Source: Betaproteobacteria bacterium Ga0077523
GTDB taxonomy: Bacteria > Pseudomonadota > Gammaproteobacteria > Burkholderiales > Ga0077523
Direction: 5' to 3'
Length of the DNA stretch: 64,000 bases
NCBI GenBank assembly: GCA_001464695.1
Contig: LNDQ01000112.1
Coordinates: forward strand, 1 to 64,000
Numbering within the stretch: position 1 is the stretch's first letter; each line of letters starts with the position of its first letter. The notes beneath the pieces are model-generated. The model ran no database searches, was not told the origin of the DNA, and saw only the letters and a program-made list of their open reading frames with translations. Below are positions 36,447 through 46,891 of the stretch, piece by piece. The position numbers and the translations under genes were made by a program.

Positions 36447-37307
36447 ATGGCGAGTCTGCTGGGGGTGCTGTTCGACGGGCTCGCCTACGGCATGCTGCTG
36501 TTCCTGGTGAGCGTCGGCCTCTCGGTGACGCTCGGGCTGATGAACTTCGTCAACCTGGCCCACGGCGCCTTCGCGATGCTGGGCGGCTATGTGTGCGTCG
36601 TTCTGATGCAGCGCTGGGGCGTGCCGTTCCTGATGGCGCTGCCGGCCGCCTTCGTGGCCTCGGCAGCGGCGGGGTTGATCCTGGAGCGCGTGCTCTATCG
36701 TCGCTTCTATCGCCGTAGTCATCTGGACCAGGTCCTCGTCACCATCGGTCTCGTGTTCATGGCGATCGCCGTTGCGACGTGGATGTTCGGCCCGCAGCAG
36801 CAGCCACTCCGGTTGCCGGGCGCACTCTCCGGTCAATGGACCTTGCTCGGCGTGGACCTCAACGTCTATCGCTGCTTCCTGCTGGTGGTGGGGGCCTTGC
36901 TCGCCTGGACGTTGACCCTCGTCCTGGAGCGAACGCGCTTCGGTGCCGCAGTGCGCGCAGCCGTGGACGACGCGCGCGTTGCGGAGGCGCTCGGCGTCCG
37001 TGTGACGCTCGTGTTCCAGTTGACGTTCGCCGTCGGCTGCGGCCTTGCCGGCCTGGGCGGTGCGCTCGGCGTGGAAGTGCTCGGACTCGACCCGACGTTT
37101 CCGTTGAAGTACATCGTGTACTTCCTGCTCGTCGTCGCCGTCGGCGGTACCGGCAGCTTGAAGGGACCTTTGTTCGCCGCGCTGTTGCTCGGCGTCGCCG
37201 ATGTCGCCGGCAAGTACTATCTGCCGCAGGTGGGGGCGTTCATCCTGTACGCGATCATGGTGTTGTTGCTGATCGTGCGACCCCAGGGATTGGTGGCGCG
37301 GGCGTGA
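36447..37307 (+). CDS. livH: Branched-chain amino-acid ABC permease (LivH-like)
   Basis: Inner-membrane permease with about eight helices. Family stretches include GLMNFVNLAHGAFAMLGGY (about 30-48) and VAVGGTGSLKGPLFAALLLG near 230. The ATG at 36447 follows an in-frame GTG at 36444; either could be used, and no clear ribosome site is visible. Length is 286 residues. The stop overlaps the GTG start of the second permease by four bases. Confidence 0.92.
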   Translation: MASLLGVLFDGLAYGMLLFLVSVGLSVTLGLMNFVNLAHGAFAMLGGYVCVVLMQRWGVPFLMALPAAFVASAAAGLILERVLYRRFYRRSHLDQVLVTIGLVFMAIAVATWMFGPQQQPLRLPGALSGQWTLLGVDLNVYRCFLLVVGALLAWTLTLVLERTRFGAAVRAAVDDARVAEALGVRVTLVFQLTFAVGCGLAGLGGALGVEVLGLDPTFPLKYIVYFLLVVAVGGTGSLKGPLFAALLLGVADVAGKYYLPQVGAFILYAIMVLLLIVRPQGLVARA

Positions 37308-38251
37308 GGCTGCGGACCGGCTGGCTCGAAGTCCTCTTCTGGTCGGTACTCGCCGCTGGATACGTTCTCTGGCCGAGTCAGTTGCCGTTCGCGAGCCAGG
37401 TGTTGATCGCAGGGCTGTTCGCGCTCTCCTACGATCTCATCCTCGGCTATGCCGGCATCCTCTCGCTTGGTCATGCGGCCTACTTCGGAGTCGGCGCTTA
37501 CGCAGCGGGCCTGCTCGCTGCGCACGGATGGGGTGAACCGATCTCCGGACTGGTCGCGGCCGGTCTCGTTGCCGGTCTCGCCGGACTTGTCACGAGCCCG
37601 CTCGTGGTGCGGGGCACCGACCTGACGCGCCTGATGATCACGACCGGCCTGGGTCTGCTGCTGTTCGAGCTTGCCAACCGGCTCGGTGCGATCACCGGTG
37701 GCGTGGATGGGCTCCAGGGCGTGGAGATGCAACCGTTGCTGGGCGCGTGGCGTTTCGACATCTACGGCCGCACGGCGTACGGCTACGTGCTGGCAGTGGT
37801 GTTCGTCCTGTTCCTGGCGGCGCGGCGGCTGGTGCGTTCACCCTTCGGTCTGAGCCTGCGCGGCATCCGTGGCAATCCCGGGCGCATGCGCGCCATCGGG
37901 TGTCGCGTCGATCTCCATCTTGCCGCGGTGTACGCGTTCGCCGCCGCGTACGCCGGTGTCGCCGGGGCGCTGCTCTCGCAGACCACGCAGTTCGTCGGGC
38001 TCGACGTCCTGTCGTTCAGCCGCTCCGCGGAACTGCTGGTTATGCTGATCGTCGGTGGCGCCGGCCTGCTGTACGGGGGGTTCGTCGGCGCGGCGGTGTT
38101 CATGATCGCGCATCACTATCTGTCTTCGCTGGATCCGGTCTACTGGCAGTTCTGGCTCGGCGCGGGTCTGGTGATCATCGTGCTGCTGGGGCGCGACGGC
38201 ATTCTGGGTTTCTTCCATCGCCGGCGTTCGTCCGCGGCGTCGGCACCGTGA
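37304..38251 (+). CDS. livM: Branched-chain amino-acid ABC permease (LivM-like)
   Basis: The second permease, 315 residues from GTG 37304, which overlaps the livH stop (GTGA). The family signature is ILSLGHAAYFGVGAYAAGLL (about 45-64), and the C-terminal half has LVMLIVGGAGLLYGGFVGAA. Eight to ten membrane helices. The open frame extends upstream inside livH but is not coding there. Confidence 0.92.
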   Translation: MRLRTGWLEVLFWSVLAAGYVLWPSQLPFASQVLIAGLFALSYDLILGYAGILSLGHAAYFGVGAYAAGLLAAHGWGEPISGLVAAGLVAGLAGLVTSPLVVRGTDLTRLMITTGLGLLLFELANRLGAITGGVDGLQGVEMQPLLGAWRFDIYGRTAYGYVLAVVFVLFLAARRLVRSPFGLSLRGIRGNPGRMRAIGCRVDLHLAAVYAFAAAYAGVAGALLSQTTQFVGLDVLSFSRSAELLVMLIVGGAGLLYGGFVGAAVFMIAHHYLSSLDPVYWQFWLGAGLVIIVLLGRDGILGFFHRRRSSAASAP

Positions 38252-38994
38252 CTTCAGTCCTGCGCACCGAAGGCTTGAGCAAGCGCTTCGGCGACTTCCA
38301 GGTGCTCGACCGCGTCACGCTGCAACTGCCGCAGGGCGCCCGGCACGCCGTCATCGGACCGAACGGCGCCGGCAAGACCACGCTCATCAATCTGCTGACC
38401 GGAACGGTGCGACCCACCGCGGGCGAAGTCTATGTGGAGAGCGAGCGCGTGACGTCGCTGCGGCCGGAGCAGAGGGTGCGGCGTGGTCTCGTGCGGACCT
38501 TTCAGGTCAACAACCTTTTTTCCGACCTCACCGTTCTGGAATCGGTATTGCTCGCCGCCTGCGAGCGTACCGGCGCGGCGCTGGACGCATGGCGAGCCCT
38601 GACTACGCGAACCGCGGAGATCGATGCGGCGCGCGCAACGCTGCGATTGTTGAAGCTCGAGGGCGCCGCGCAAGTGCGCACCCGCGACCTTGCGTACGGC
38701 GAACAACGCTTGCTCGAGATCGCGCTGGCGCTCGCGTGCAAGCCTCGCATCCTGTTACTCGACGAACCCGCGGCCGGCGTCCCGCGGCGCGAAAGCGTCG
38801 CGCTGTTCGAAGCGATCGCGGGCTTGCCCGGCGATCTCACGGTGCTGTTCATCGAACACGATATGGATCTGGTCTTCCGCTTCGCGCAACGCATCACCGT
38901 GCTGGTGGCCGGCGCCATCCTGACCGAAGGCACGCCGCGGGAGATCGCCGGCGATGCGCGGGTGAAGCAGGTTTATCTGGGGCGCGCCGCGTGA
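38248..38994 (+). CDS. livG: Branched-chain amino-acid ABC ATPase (LivG-like)
   Basis: ATPase of 248 residues starting at GTG 38248, overlapping the livM stop by four bases. Walker A is GPNGAGKT, Walker B is RILLLDEPAAGVP, and the switch His is in FIEHDMDLVF. The signature motif is unusual: LAYGEQRLLEIALAL instead of LSYGxQR, as often seen in LivG. The D-loop reads AAGVPRRE rather than AGLNxxE. Confidence 0.92.
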   Translation: MTSVLRTEGLSKRFGDFQVLDRVTLQLPQGARHAVIGPNGAGKTTLINLLTGTVRPTAGEVYVESERVTSLRPEQRVRRGLVRTFQVNNLFSDLTVLESVLLAACERTGAALDAWRALTTRTAEIDAARATLRLLKLEGAAQVRTRDLAYGEQRLLEIALALACKPRILLLDEPAAGVPRRESVALFEAIAGLPGDLTVLFIEHDMDLVFRFAQRITVLVAGAILTEGTPREIAGDARVKQVYLGRAA

Positions 38995-39725
38995 GCGACG
39001 TCGTCCTCGAAGTGGAGCAGTTGACCGCCGGTTATGGCGACGCGATCGTGCTGGAGGAAGTAGCGCTCGCCATTCCCCGCGCCGGATTGGCTCTGCTGGG
39101 TCGGAACGGTGCCGGCAAATCGACCCTGATTGCGTCGATACTGGGCCTCACCCGGCTTCGCACCGGGAGCGTGCGCTTTGGCGGCAACGACATCACCCGC
39201 TGGTCACCGCTGCGGCGGGCCCACGCCGGCATCGCGTGGGTGCCCCAGGAGCGTGGCATTTTTCCCTCGCTGTCGGTGACGGAGAACCTCACCGTGGTCA
39301 GCCGTTCCGGCCCATGGACCGTGGATCGCGTCCACGCCCTGTTCCCTCGGCTCGCCGAACGCCGCCAGCATCGCGGCGGACAACTGTCGGGCGGCGAGCA
39401 GCAGATGCTCGCCATCGGTCGCGCGCTGATGCTGAACCCGAAGGTGCTGCTGCTCGACGAACCCTTCGAGGGGCTGGCGCCGATCGTCATCGACGAACTG
39501 GAGGATGCCATTCGCCGCCTGCGAGCCGAGGACGTCGCCATCCTGCTGGTGGAACAGCACGTCGAGAAGGCGCTCGCGCTGACGGCGCGCGCGGCGGTGC
39601 TGGACCGCGGTCGCCTCGCCTGGCTGGGCGATGGTGCGCAACTGGCAAGCGATCCCGATCGTCTCGCCGGGCTGATGGGTTTCAACGCAGCGCAAGACGA
39701 TATGATGCCGGTCGACCCGAACTGA
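38991..39725 (+). CDS. livF: Branched-chain amino-acid ABC ATPase (LivF-like)
   Basis: The second ATPase, 244 residues from GTG 38991, overlapping the livG stop (GTGA). Walker A is GRNGAGKS, the signature is LSGGEQQMLAIGRAL, Walker B is VLLLDEPFEGLAP, and the switch His is in EQHVEKAL. The N-terminal VLEVEQLTAGYGDAIVLEEV is LivF-like. It ends the operon; a 27-base gap leads to mpl, so read-through is possible. Confidence 0.93.
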   Translation: MSDVVLEVEQLTAGYGDAIVLEEVALAIPRAGLALLGRNGAGKSTLIASILGLTRLRTGSVRFGGNDITRWSPLRRAHAGIAWVPQERGIFPSLSVTENLTVVSRSGPWTVDRVHALFPRLAERRQHRGGQLSGGEQQMLAIGRALMLNPKVLLLDEPFEGLAPIVIDELEDAIRRLRAEDVAILLVEQHVEKALALTARAAVLDRGRLAWLGDGAQLASDPDRLAGLMGFNAAQDDMMPVDPN

Positions 39726-39752
39726 CGGCGCCTTCCACGCGCGCTTCATCCG

Positions 39753-41096
<1,344 letters not shown>

Positions 41097-41232
41097 GATG
41101 ATGATCCCCCCGATGGGCCTTCGGCCTCTGGCCGATGGCGGCCCGGCGCGGGCAAGGTGACAACCCCCCCGATGGGCCTTCGGCCCTTTCCCCCCAGGGG
41201 GCCAGCCCGCTTGGGGCGGCCCGGCGCGGGCT
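41097..41232 (+). repeat. Intergenic ~78-bp element, one partial and one full copy
   Basis: Same family as 3314-3503, here in plus orientation. A degenerate copy (CCCCCCGATGGGCC...CGGCCCGGCGCGGGC, about 41105-41153) precedes a full copy from about 41158, which has CAGCCCGC pairing with GCGGGCTG around CTTGGGGCGGCCCGGC. The final GGGCTG runs straight into the GTG start of the PhzF gene. It fills the whole gap between mpl and that gene. Confidence 0.88.
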
Positions 41233-42078
41233 GTGGCTGAGTACGCCTACCGGCTGGTCAACGTGTTCGCGCACGACCGTGCACTGTCGGGCAATCCGCT
41301 GTGCGTGTTCGAGGACGGCCGCGGGCTTACCGATGCCGACATGCTGGCCCTCGCCATCCAGTTCAACCTGTCCGAAGCGACGTTCATCCTGCCGTCGGCG
41401 CGAGCGCCAGCACGGGTGCGCATCTTCACACCGGCCGGCGAGTTGCCGTTCGCGGGCCATCCGACCCTCGGCACGGCTGCAGTCGTACGTGAACTCCAGC
41501 AGACCGGCGATCGCCTGATGCTGGAGATGGAGGCCGGCATCATCCCGGTGGAAGCGGCAGGCGACCAGTTCACTCTGCAGGCCAATGCCCCCCGATGGCG
41601 TACTCCCGAGGCGTCGCGAGAGGATCTCGCGCGCATGCTGGGCCTGGGTCCGGACGACATCGGCGAGTCGCCGCTGCGGATAAGCACCGGCATGGAACAG
41701 ATGCTGGTTCCGCTCGGGTCGGAAGACGCCGTGCGTCGCGCTGCGCCCGTGCCGGAGCTCGCGAAGCGCTGGGCCAACGACCGCGGCATGGTGAAGATCT
41801 ACGTCTGGTTCGAACGGGGCAACGCCACGGTGGCAGCCCGCTTCTTCTTCGAGAAGCAGGCCGGCGTGATCATGGAAGATCCCGGTACCGGTTCGGCATG
41901 CGCGAATCTCGGTGGCTGGATGATCGCCACCCGCCGCCCATTGCCGCTGCGACTCACGGTCCACCAGGGTGATCATCTCGGTCGCGCCTGCCGGCTCGGC
42001 CTCGGCGTCGATGCGGACGAGCAGATCCGGGTGAGCGGCCGCGTACTGGAGATCGGCCGCGGGTCAGTGCGGCTCTGA
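41233..42078 (+). CDS. PhzF-family isomerase/epimerase-like protein
   Basis: A 281-residue protein with the diaminopimelate-epimerase-like fold of the PhzF family. Typical stretches are YRLVNVFAHDRALSGNPLCV, the putative catalytic Glu in FNLSEATFILP, FTPAGELPFAGHPTLGTA and EDPGTGSACANLGGW. Substrates are known for few members (PhzF itself isomerises a phenazine precursor) and there are no phenazine genes here. GTG start at 41233, formed at the very end of the intergenic repeat. Confidence 0.9.
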   Translation: MAEYAYRLVNVFAHDRALSGNPLCVFEDGRGLTDADMLALAIQFNLSEATFILPSARAPARVRIFTPAGELPFAGHPTLGTAAVVRELQQTGDRLMLEMEAGIIPVEAAGDQFTLQANAPRWRTPEASREDLARMLGLGPDDIGESPLRISTGMEQMLVPLGSEDAVRRAAPVPELAKRWANDRGMVKIYVWFERGNATVAARFFFEKQAGVIMEDPGTGSACANLGGWMIATRRPLPLRLTVHQGDHLGRACRLGLGVDADEQIRVSGRVLEIGRGSVRL

Positions 42079-42151
42079 CGTCGGTGGTTTCCAGTCCCGG
42101 TTCCGCCCGTAGTACGCTCGCTGCGCGGCTTTCCTTTTCGACAGGTGCCCC

Positions 42152-42733
42152 ATGATCCCGTTGATCCTAGGTCTCGTCCTGTTCCTCGGCATGCATTCGG
42201 TCCGCATCTTCGCGGACGACTGGCGTACCCGCCAGCGGGCAAAGCTCGGGGATGGCGCGTGGAAAGGTCTCTACTCGGTGGTGTCCGTGGTCGGCTTCGT
42301 GCTGATCATCTGGGGCTACGGCCTGGCACGCGCCGAACCGATCCCGATCTGGGCGCCGCCGGTCTGGACGCGGCACGTCGCTTCGCTGCTTACGCTGATC
42401 GCGTTCGTGCTGCTGGCTGCGGCCTACGTGCCGCGCAACGCGATCAAGGCGAAAGTGCAGCACCCGATGGTGGCGGGCGTGAAAATCTGGGCGTTCGCGC
42501 ACCTGCTCGCCAACGGGACGCTGGCGGACATCCTGCTGTTCGGTACCTTCATTTTGTGGGCGGTACTGGCCTTCAGGTCGATGCGTCAGCGGGATCGTGC
42601 CGCCGGCAAGACCTATCCCGCCGGGCAGGGAACGGCGACGCTGATCACTGTGGTCGTCGGCGCGGTGGGCTGGGCTGCGTTCGCGTTCTGGTTGCACGCG
42701 TGGTGGATCGGGGTGGCCCCGTTCGGCGGTTGA
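42152..42733 (+). CDS. NnrU-family integral membrane protein
   Basis: A 193-residue inner-membrane protein with about five helices, starting MIPLILGLVLFLGMHSVRIF. GLYSVVSVVGFVLIIWGYGL and HPMVAGVKIWAFAHLLANGT match the NnrU family, named for a gene linked to nitrite/nitric oxide reduction, though most members have no denitrification context. None of those genes is in the window, so the role is unknown. Confidence 0.9.
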   Translation: MIPLILGLVLFLGMHSVRIFADDWRTRQRAKLGDGAWKGLYSVVSVVGFVLIIWGYGLARAEPIPIWAPPVWTRHVASLLTLIAFVLLAAAYVPRNAIKAKVQHPMVAGVKIWAFAHLLANGTLADILLFGTFILWAVLAFRSMRQRDRAAGKTYPAGQGTATLITVVVGAVGWAAFAFWLHAWWIGVAPFGG

Positions 42734-42757
42734 GCGGAGGGCAAGTCAACCTCTTTC

Positions 42758-42854
42758 AACACGAAGGACGCGAAGGACACTAAGGAACACGAAGGAAGTC
42801 CTGGGTCTGCCCTTGGTTTTTCCTGCGTGCCCTTCGCGTCCTTCGTGTTTCACG
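42758..42854. repeat. Long imperfect hairpin of the ACGAAGGA repeat family
   Basis: CAACACGAAGGACGCGAAGG and the following ACACTAAGGAACACGAAGG pair imperfectly with the right arm ending CCCTTCGCGTCCTTCGTG (about 42830-42847). It is close in sequence to 32989-33111 and lies between the convergent NnrU and acetamidase genes, the right arm ending next to the latter's stop. Confidence 0.8.
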
Positions 42855-42856
42855 CT

Positions 42857-44185
42857 TTACGCCTTGCTTTTCGCGGGCACCCACAGCTTCTTCGGCAGCA
42901 GGCAGTGGATGCTCCGCGCACCTGGTTCGAGCCGGCCGATGCGCGCGTCCATTGCAAGGCTCGCCAGCGCATAGGCATCGAGTGCGCTCAGCTTCTTGCG
43001 CTCCTGCAGCCCCACGATCATCTGCATCGCCGCGTCGTTCATCGCAGTCTGCGCGCTGCGATCGGTCGTGTGGGTGACGAAGTTGCTGCGCGTCTCCTGC
43101 GTCGGCCGATCAGGCATGGGCTTGCCCGGCCGTTTGGGCAACATGCAGTAGACGCCCTTCAACTGGTTCACCACTTCCGAAACACGGCAATCGCCGTGGG
43201 CGCTCATGAACTTGCGCGCCGCCGCCGCGCTCAGCCCGCGCCGGTCCGTGAGGAACTTCAACGTCTCTTCCTCGAGGATATCGAGCGCCTTGTCGAGGTC
43301 GCGGTCGTAGCCGACCGTGATCCAGTGGGTCGGGGTCTCGATGCGCGGCCACGCGATGGTGTTGCCCTTCACCACCTCGATGGTCATGTTGAGTTCGTTG
43401 AAGGCGGTCTCGATGGCGGTCAGGTTGATCTCGCCGTTGCCCTGCGCCGCATGGGAATCGCCCGACCACAGCAGTGCGCCGTCGACGAACACCGGCAGGA
43501 ACAGCGTCGTGCCCTCCACCAGTTCGCGCACGTCCATGTTGCCGCCGAAGGGTCCGGGCGGCACGGTGCTGAACTTGCCGCTCTCGGCGCGTGCGACGCC
43601 GACGATGCCCGGAAAGGGTCGCACCGGCAGCTCGATACCGGGCAGGAACTCGGTGACGCCACGGTGCATGTCGAAGAAGAAGTACTTCACCTGCGGCTGG
43701 CGGAAGACGTCGGGGAACTGCCCCAGCTTGAGGTCACCCGGCAGATTCCAGTTCGCACCGTAGGCGCGCGGGACGATGCGGTTCAAGCGAATCTTCAGCA
43801 CGTCGCCGGGCATCGCGCCTTCGACGAACACCGGCCCCGTGATGGTGTGGGGACCGCGACCCGGGTGCGCCACGCGCAGCCGCGTGATCTCGTCCACCGG
43901 CACGCCGGGCAGCACCTGGTTCATGGAGGCCATCATGGTTTCCATGACCAGGGTGTCGCCCGACCGGATGCGTGCCCGCGGCGCTTCGCTGTTGTCGAAC
44001 CAGCCCCATTGCACGGTTTCACTGGTGGCGGGCAGCAGGTAGACCCCCCCCTGGTATTGCCCGATGTGGCCGGCGGCGAGCGCCGCGATCTCCGGGCGTT
44101 CGTTGGTTTCAGCGTGGGCACTGGGCATCATGGGCAGGGCCGCGGCGGCGGCGGCACCGGCGAGGAAGTCGCGGCGGTTGGGCAT
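42857..44185 (-). CDS. Exported acetamidase/formamidase family protein
   Basis: A 442-residue amidase-family protein with a twin-arginine signal (PNRRDFLAGAAAAAALPMMP), so it is probably exported folded. Family stretches are YLLPATSETVQWGWFDNSEA, HTITGPVFVEGAMPGDVLKI, WSGDSHAAQGNGEIN and the metal-site region PPGPFGGNMDVREL. Relatives hydrolyse formamide or acetamide to the acid and ammonia; Tat-exported members are less well studied and the C-terminal extension (about 330-442) is longer than in FmdA. No neighbouring uptake genes help to name a substrate. Confidence 0.87.
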   Translation of the reverse strand: MPNRRDFLAGAAAAAALPMMPSAHAETNERPEIAALAAGHIGQYQGGVYLLPATSETVQWGWFDNSEAPRARIRSGDTLVMETMMASMNQVLPGVPVDEITRLRVAHPGRGPHTITGPVFVEGAMPGDVLKIRLNRIVPRAYGANWNLPGDLKLGQFPDVFRQPQVKYFFFDMHRGVTEFLPGIELPVRPFPGIVGVARAESGKFSTVPPGPFGGNMDVRELVEGTTLFLPVFVDGALLWSGDSHAAQGNGEINLTAIETAFNELNMTIEVVKGNTIAWPRIETPTHWITVGYDRDLDKALDILEEETLKFLTDRRGLSAAAARKFMSAHGDCRVSEVVNQLKGVYCMLPKRPGKPMPDRPTQETRSNFVTHTTDRSAQTAMNDAAMQMIVGLQERKKLSALDAYALASLAMDARIGRLEPGARSIHCLLPKKLWVPAKSKA

Positions 44186-44280
44186 GGGAGGGTCTCGATC
44201 ATGGCGGCGGGAAGGATGATAGGGTAAGCAAACCTGCGCCCATGCATTGCTCGAATGAAATGACCCCTACGGAACAGAAG

Positions 44281-44371
44281 CTCTCAACGCGGCGGACACG
44301 GCGGACGCGGAGGAGAACCGGACCCGTCGTCTTTCGGTTTTGCCTTTCCGCCGTGTCTGTCGCGTGGAGAG
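44281..44371. repeat. Imperfect 25-bp inverted repeat, GGCGGACACGGCGGA type
   Basis: CTCTCAACGCGGCGGACACG (44281-44300, continuing GCGGA) pairs with the arm at 44347-44371 (TTCCGCCGTGTCTGTCGCGT, then GGAGA): about 21 of 25 positions match, with a 41-base loop. It resembles the ACGAAGGA hairpins in layout but has its own sequence. It lies in the divergent gap between the acetamidase and YqiA-like genes. Confidence 0.7.
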
Positions 44372-44398
44372 CATTGGGGTTATCAGAGCCGTCCTGAC

Positions 44399-44986
44399 AT
44401 GTATCTCTACATCCACGGCTTCAACAGTGCTCCGGCGTCGATCAAGGCGCAGCAGCTGCACGCGCGGCTGGCAGCACTGGGTCGCGGTGACGAGTTCGCT
44501 TGCCCCGCACTGTCCCATTGGCCACGGGAGGCCATGCACCAACTCGAAGCACTGGTCCGGGGCCATGATCCAGAGTCGGTCACCCTTGTGGGTAGTTCGC
44601 TCGGCGGCTTCTACGGCACCTGGCTCGCCGAGAGTCACGGTTGCCGTGCCGTGCTGGTCAATCCTGCCATCGATCCGCACGTGGGCCTCGAGGCCTACCT
44701 CGGTCCGCAGCGCAACCTGTACACCGGAGCGGCCTACGAGCTGACGCGCGAACATCTGACCCAGATGGGGGCTTACCACGTCGCTGGGCCGACCCGTCTG
44801 GAGCGCTACTACCTCGTGGTCACCACCGGCGACGAGGTGCTCGACTACCGTGTTGCCGTGGCGAAATACGCCGGCGCCCGACAGCTCGTCGTGCAAGGCT
44901 CGGACCACGGATTTGCCGAGTTCGAGCACCATCTCGACGCCGTACTCGCCTTCGGCGACCAGCATGTGGTGACCCGGCAGCTATAA
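44399..44986 (+). CDS. YqiA/YcfP-family alpha/beta hydrolase (esterase)
   Basis: A 195-residue cytoplasmic esterase. The oxyanion/leader stretch is YLYIHGFNSAPASIKAQQL, the nucleophile Ser is in LVGSSLGGFYGTWLAE, and the acid/His pair lies in TTGDEVLDYR and GSDHGFAEFE. Small carboxylesterases of this group act on palmitoyl-CoA or similar esters in vitro. A TATAAT hexamer at 44982-44987, overlapping its last codons, may drive the next gene. Confidence 0.88.
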   Translation: MYLYIHGFNSAPASIKAQQLHARLAALGRGDEFACPALSHWPREAMHQLEALVRGHDPESVTLVGSSLGGFYGTWLAESHGCRAVLVNPAIDPHVGLEAYLGPQRNLYTGAAYELTREHLTQMGAYHVAGPTRLERYYLVVTTGDEVLDYRVAVAKYAGARQLVVQGSDHGFAEFEHHLDAVLAFGDQHVVTRQL

Positions 44987-45017
44987 TCGCGCCCCTTTTG
45001 CCCCGAAGTTCTTCATC

Positions 45018-46865
45018 GTGAACGTGTTCTACGAAGAGGACGGCGCCTTCAAGGTGGGAGCCGTGCTCGCCGACAACAACACCTCGCTGCAGGTCGAGGC
45101 TGCGCACGGCAAGCGCAGCAAGATCAAGGCGAATGCCGTGGTGCTGCGGTTCGAGCAGCCGGGCCTGACGCCGTTTCTCGACAGTGCGCAGAAGGTGGCG
45201 GACGAGCTCGACGCGAACTTCCTGTGGGAAGTGGCGCCGCAGGACGAGTTCGAGTTCGCCGTTCTCGCCAAGGACTACTTCGGGCACGAGCCCTCCCCAC
45301 CGGAATCGGCAGGCCTGCTGATCCGCCTGCATGGCTCGCCCATGCATTTCTACAAGAAGGGCAAGGGCCGCTACCGGGCAGCACCGGCCGACGCGCTCAA
45401 GGCCGCCCTCGCGAGCGTGGAGCGCAAACGGCAGCAGGCGGCCGCGCAGGCGGAGTACGTCGCTCAGCTCACGCGCTTCGAGTTGCCGGAAGGGTTTCGC
45501 GCCAAGCTCGATGAACTCCTGTACGAACCGGACAAGGGTTCGATCGAGTTCAAGGCGCTCGAGGCGGCCTGCGCCGCGACCGGACTCGCCGTCCCGCACC
45601 TGCTCGAGCGCTGCGGCGCCATCCCCTCGACCCACGACTATCACCTGCGACGCTTCCTGCGTGAGCATTTCCCGCAAGGGACGGGGTTCGATGCCGTCGA
45701 GCTTGCCGACGATTTCGCTGGGTTGCCGCTGGCCGAGGTCCAGGCCTTCAGCATCGACGACGCGACCACCACCGAGATCGACGACGCGCTGTCCGTGACG
45801 CCGCTGGCCGGCGGCGGCTGGAAGATCGGCATCCATATCGCGGCACCGGCGCTCGGCATCGATGTCGGCGGCGCCCTGGATCAGGTCGCGGCACGCCGCC
45901 TGTCGACCGTCTACATGCCGGGCCGCAAGATCACGATGCTGCCCGATGCGGTCATCGATCGGTTCACTCTGGCCCAGGGCCGCGTGCGGCCGGTGTTGTC
46001 GCTGTACGCGCTCATCGACGCCGATCTCAAGCCGGCAGGGTTCGACACCCGGATCGAGCGCGTCACGATTGCAGCGAACCTGCGGCACGACTCGCTGGAG
46101 GACCGGTTCAACGAAACCACCCTGGCGGCGGGCACCATGGATTTTCCCTGGGGCACCGAGCTCGAGCTGCTGTGGCGCTACGCCGGCGTGCTCGAGGCAG
46201 CGCGTGGCAAGGCCGACAACGGGCCGGACCGGCAGGACTACAACTTCTACGTCGACGACGACCGGGTCCGCATCGTCGAACGCAAGCGCGGTTCGCCCGT
46301 GGATAAGCTCGTAGCGGAGATGATGATCCTCGCCAACGCGGAATGGGGTCGGCAGCTCTCCCAGGCGGACGTGCCCGGCATCTATCGGGTGCAGGGTGGC
46401 GGGAAGGTGCGCATGTCCACCGTGCCGGCACCACACGAGGGTCTGGGTGTTGCGCAATACGCCTGGTCCAGCTCGCCGTTGCGGCGCTACGTCGATCTGG
46501 TGAACCAGCGCCAGGTCATCGCCCTGACCCGCGGCGAGGCCCCGCCGTACCGCAAGGGCGGCGACGAACTGGTGATCGCCATGCGCGACTTCGAACTCGC
46601 CTACGACGCCTACGCCGAGTTTCAGCGCGGCATGGAGCGCTACTGGTGCCTGCGCTGGATCCTGCAGGAAGCGGCGCAGCGCACCCGGGCGAGCGTCGTG
46701 CGCGATAGCCTGGTGCGCATCGACCGCATCCCGCTCTACTTGCGAACGCCCTCGTTGCCCGACCTGACCGCTGGCACGCCGGTGGAGGTGGAGCTGTCCG
46801 CCATCGACCTACTCACCCTGGAATGCGACTGCCGCTTCGTCGGCAAGGTGGCGGAATCCCCCTAA
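45018..46865 (+). CDS. RNase II/R-family exoribonuclease
   Basis: A 615-residue 3'-5' exoribonuclease-type protein with an RNB catalytic domain at about 235-510. The metal-binding aspartates are in FSIDDATTTEIDDALSV, and the RNB C-terminal YAWSSSPLRRYVDLVNQRQV is intact. The N-terminal 230 residues do not match the cold-shock domains of RNase R closely. The GTG start is at 45018. The order RNB gene-tonB-aroE-mtgA is typical of betaproteobacteria. Confidence 0.9.
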   Translation: MNVFYEEDGAFKVGAVLADNNTSLQVEAAHGKRSKIKANAVVLRFEQPGLTPFLDSAQKVADELDANFLWEVAPQDEFEFAVLAKDYFGHEPSPPESAGLLIRLHGSPMHFYKKGKGRYRAAPADALKAALASVERKRQQAAAQAEYVAQLTRFELPEGFRAKLDELLYEPDKGSIEFKALEAACAATGLAVPHLLERCGAIPSTHDYHLRRFLREHFPQGTGFDAVELADDFAGLPLAEVQAFSIDDATTTEIDDALSVTPLAGGGWKIGIHIAAPALGIDVGGALDQVAARRLSTVYMPGRKITMLPDAVIDRFTLAQGRVRPVLSLYALIDADLKPAGFDTRIERVTIAANLRHDSLEDRFNETTLAAGTMDFPWGTELELLWRYAGVLEAARGKADNGPDRQDYNFYVDDDRVRIVERKRGSPVDKLVAEMMILANAEWGRQLSQADVPGIYRVQGGGKVRMSTVPAPHEGLGVAQYAWSSSPLRRYVDLVNQRQVIALTRGEAPPYRKGGDELVIAMRDFELAYDAYAEFQRGMERYWCLRWILQEAAQRTRASVVRDSLVRIDRIPLYLRTPSLPDLTAGTPVEVELSAIDLLTLECDCRFVGKVAESP

Positions 46866-46891
46866 AGCCTCGCGGTCCTCGCATACAATCG

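Noticed and set aside
44982-44987. TATAAT as a firm promoter of the RNase II-like gene
   Set aside because: It overlaps the last codons of the esterase gene and no -35 box is found at a suitable distance; it may still be weakly active.
46884-46889. TACAAT as a -10 promoter for the TonB-like gene
   Set aside because: It ends two bases before the ATG, so the transcript would start inside the gene; no alternative downstream start fits the protein.
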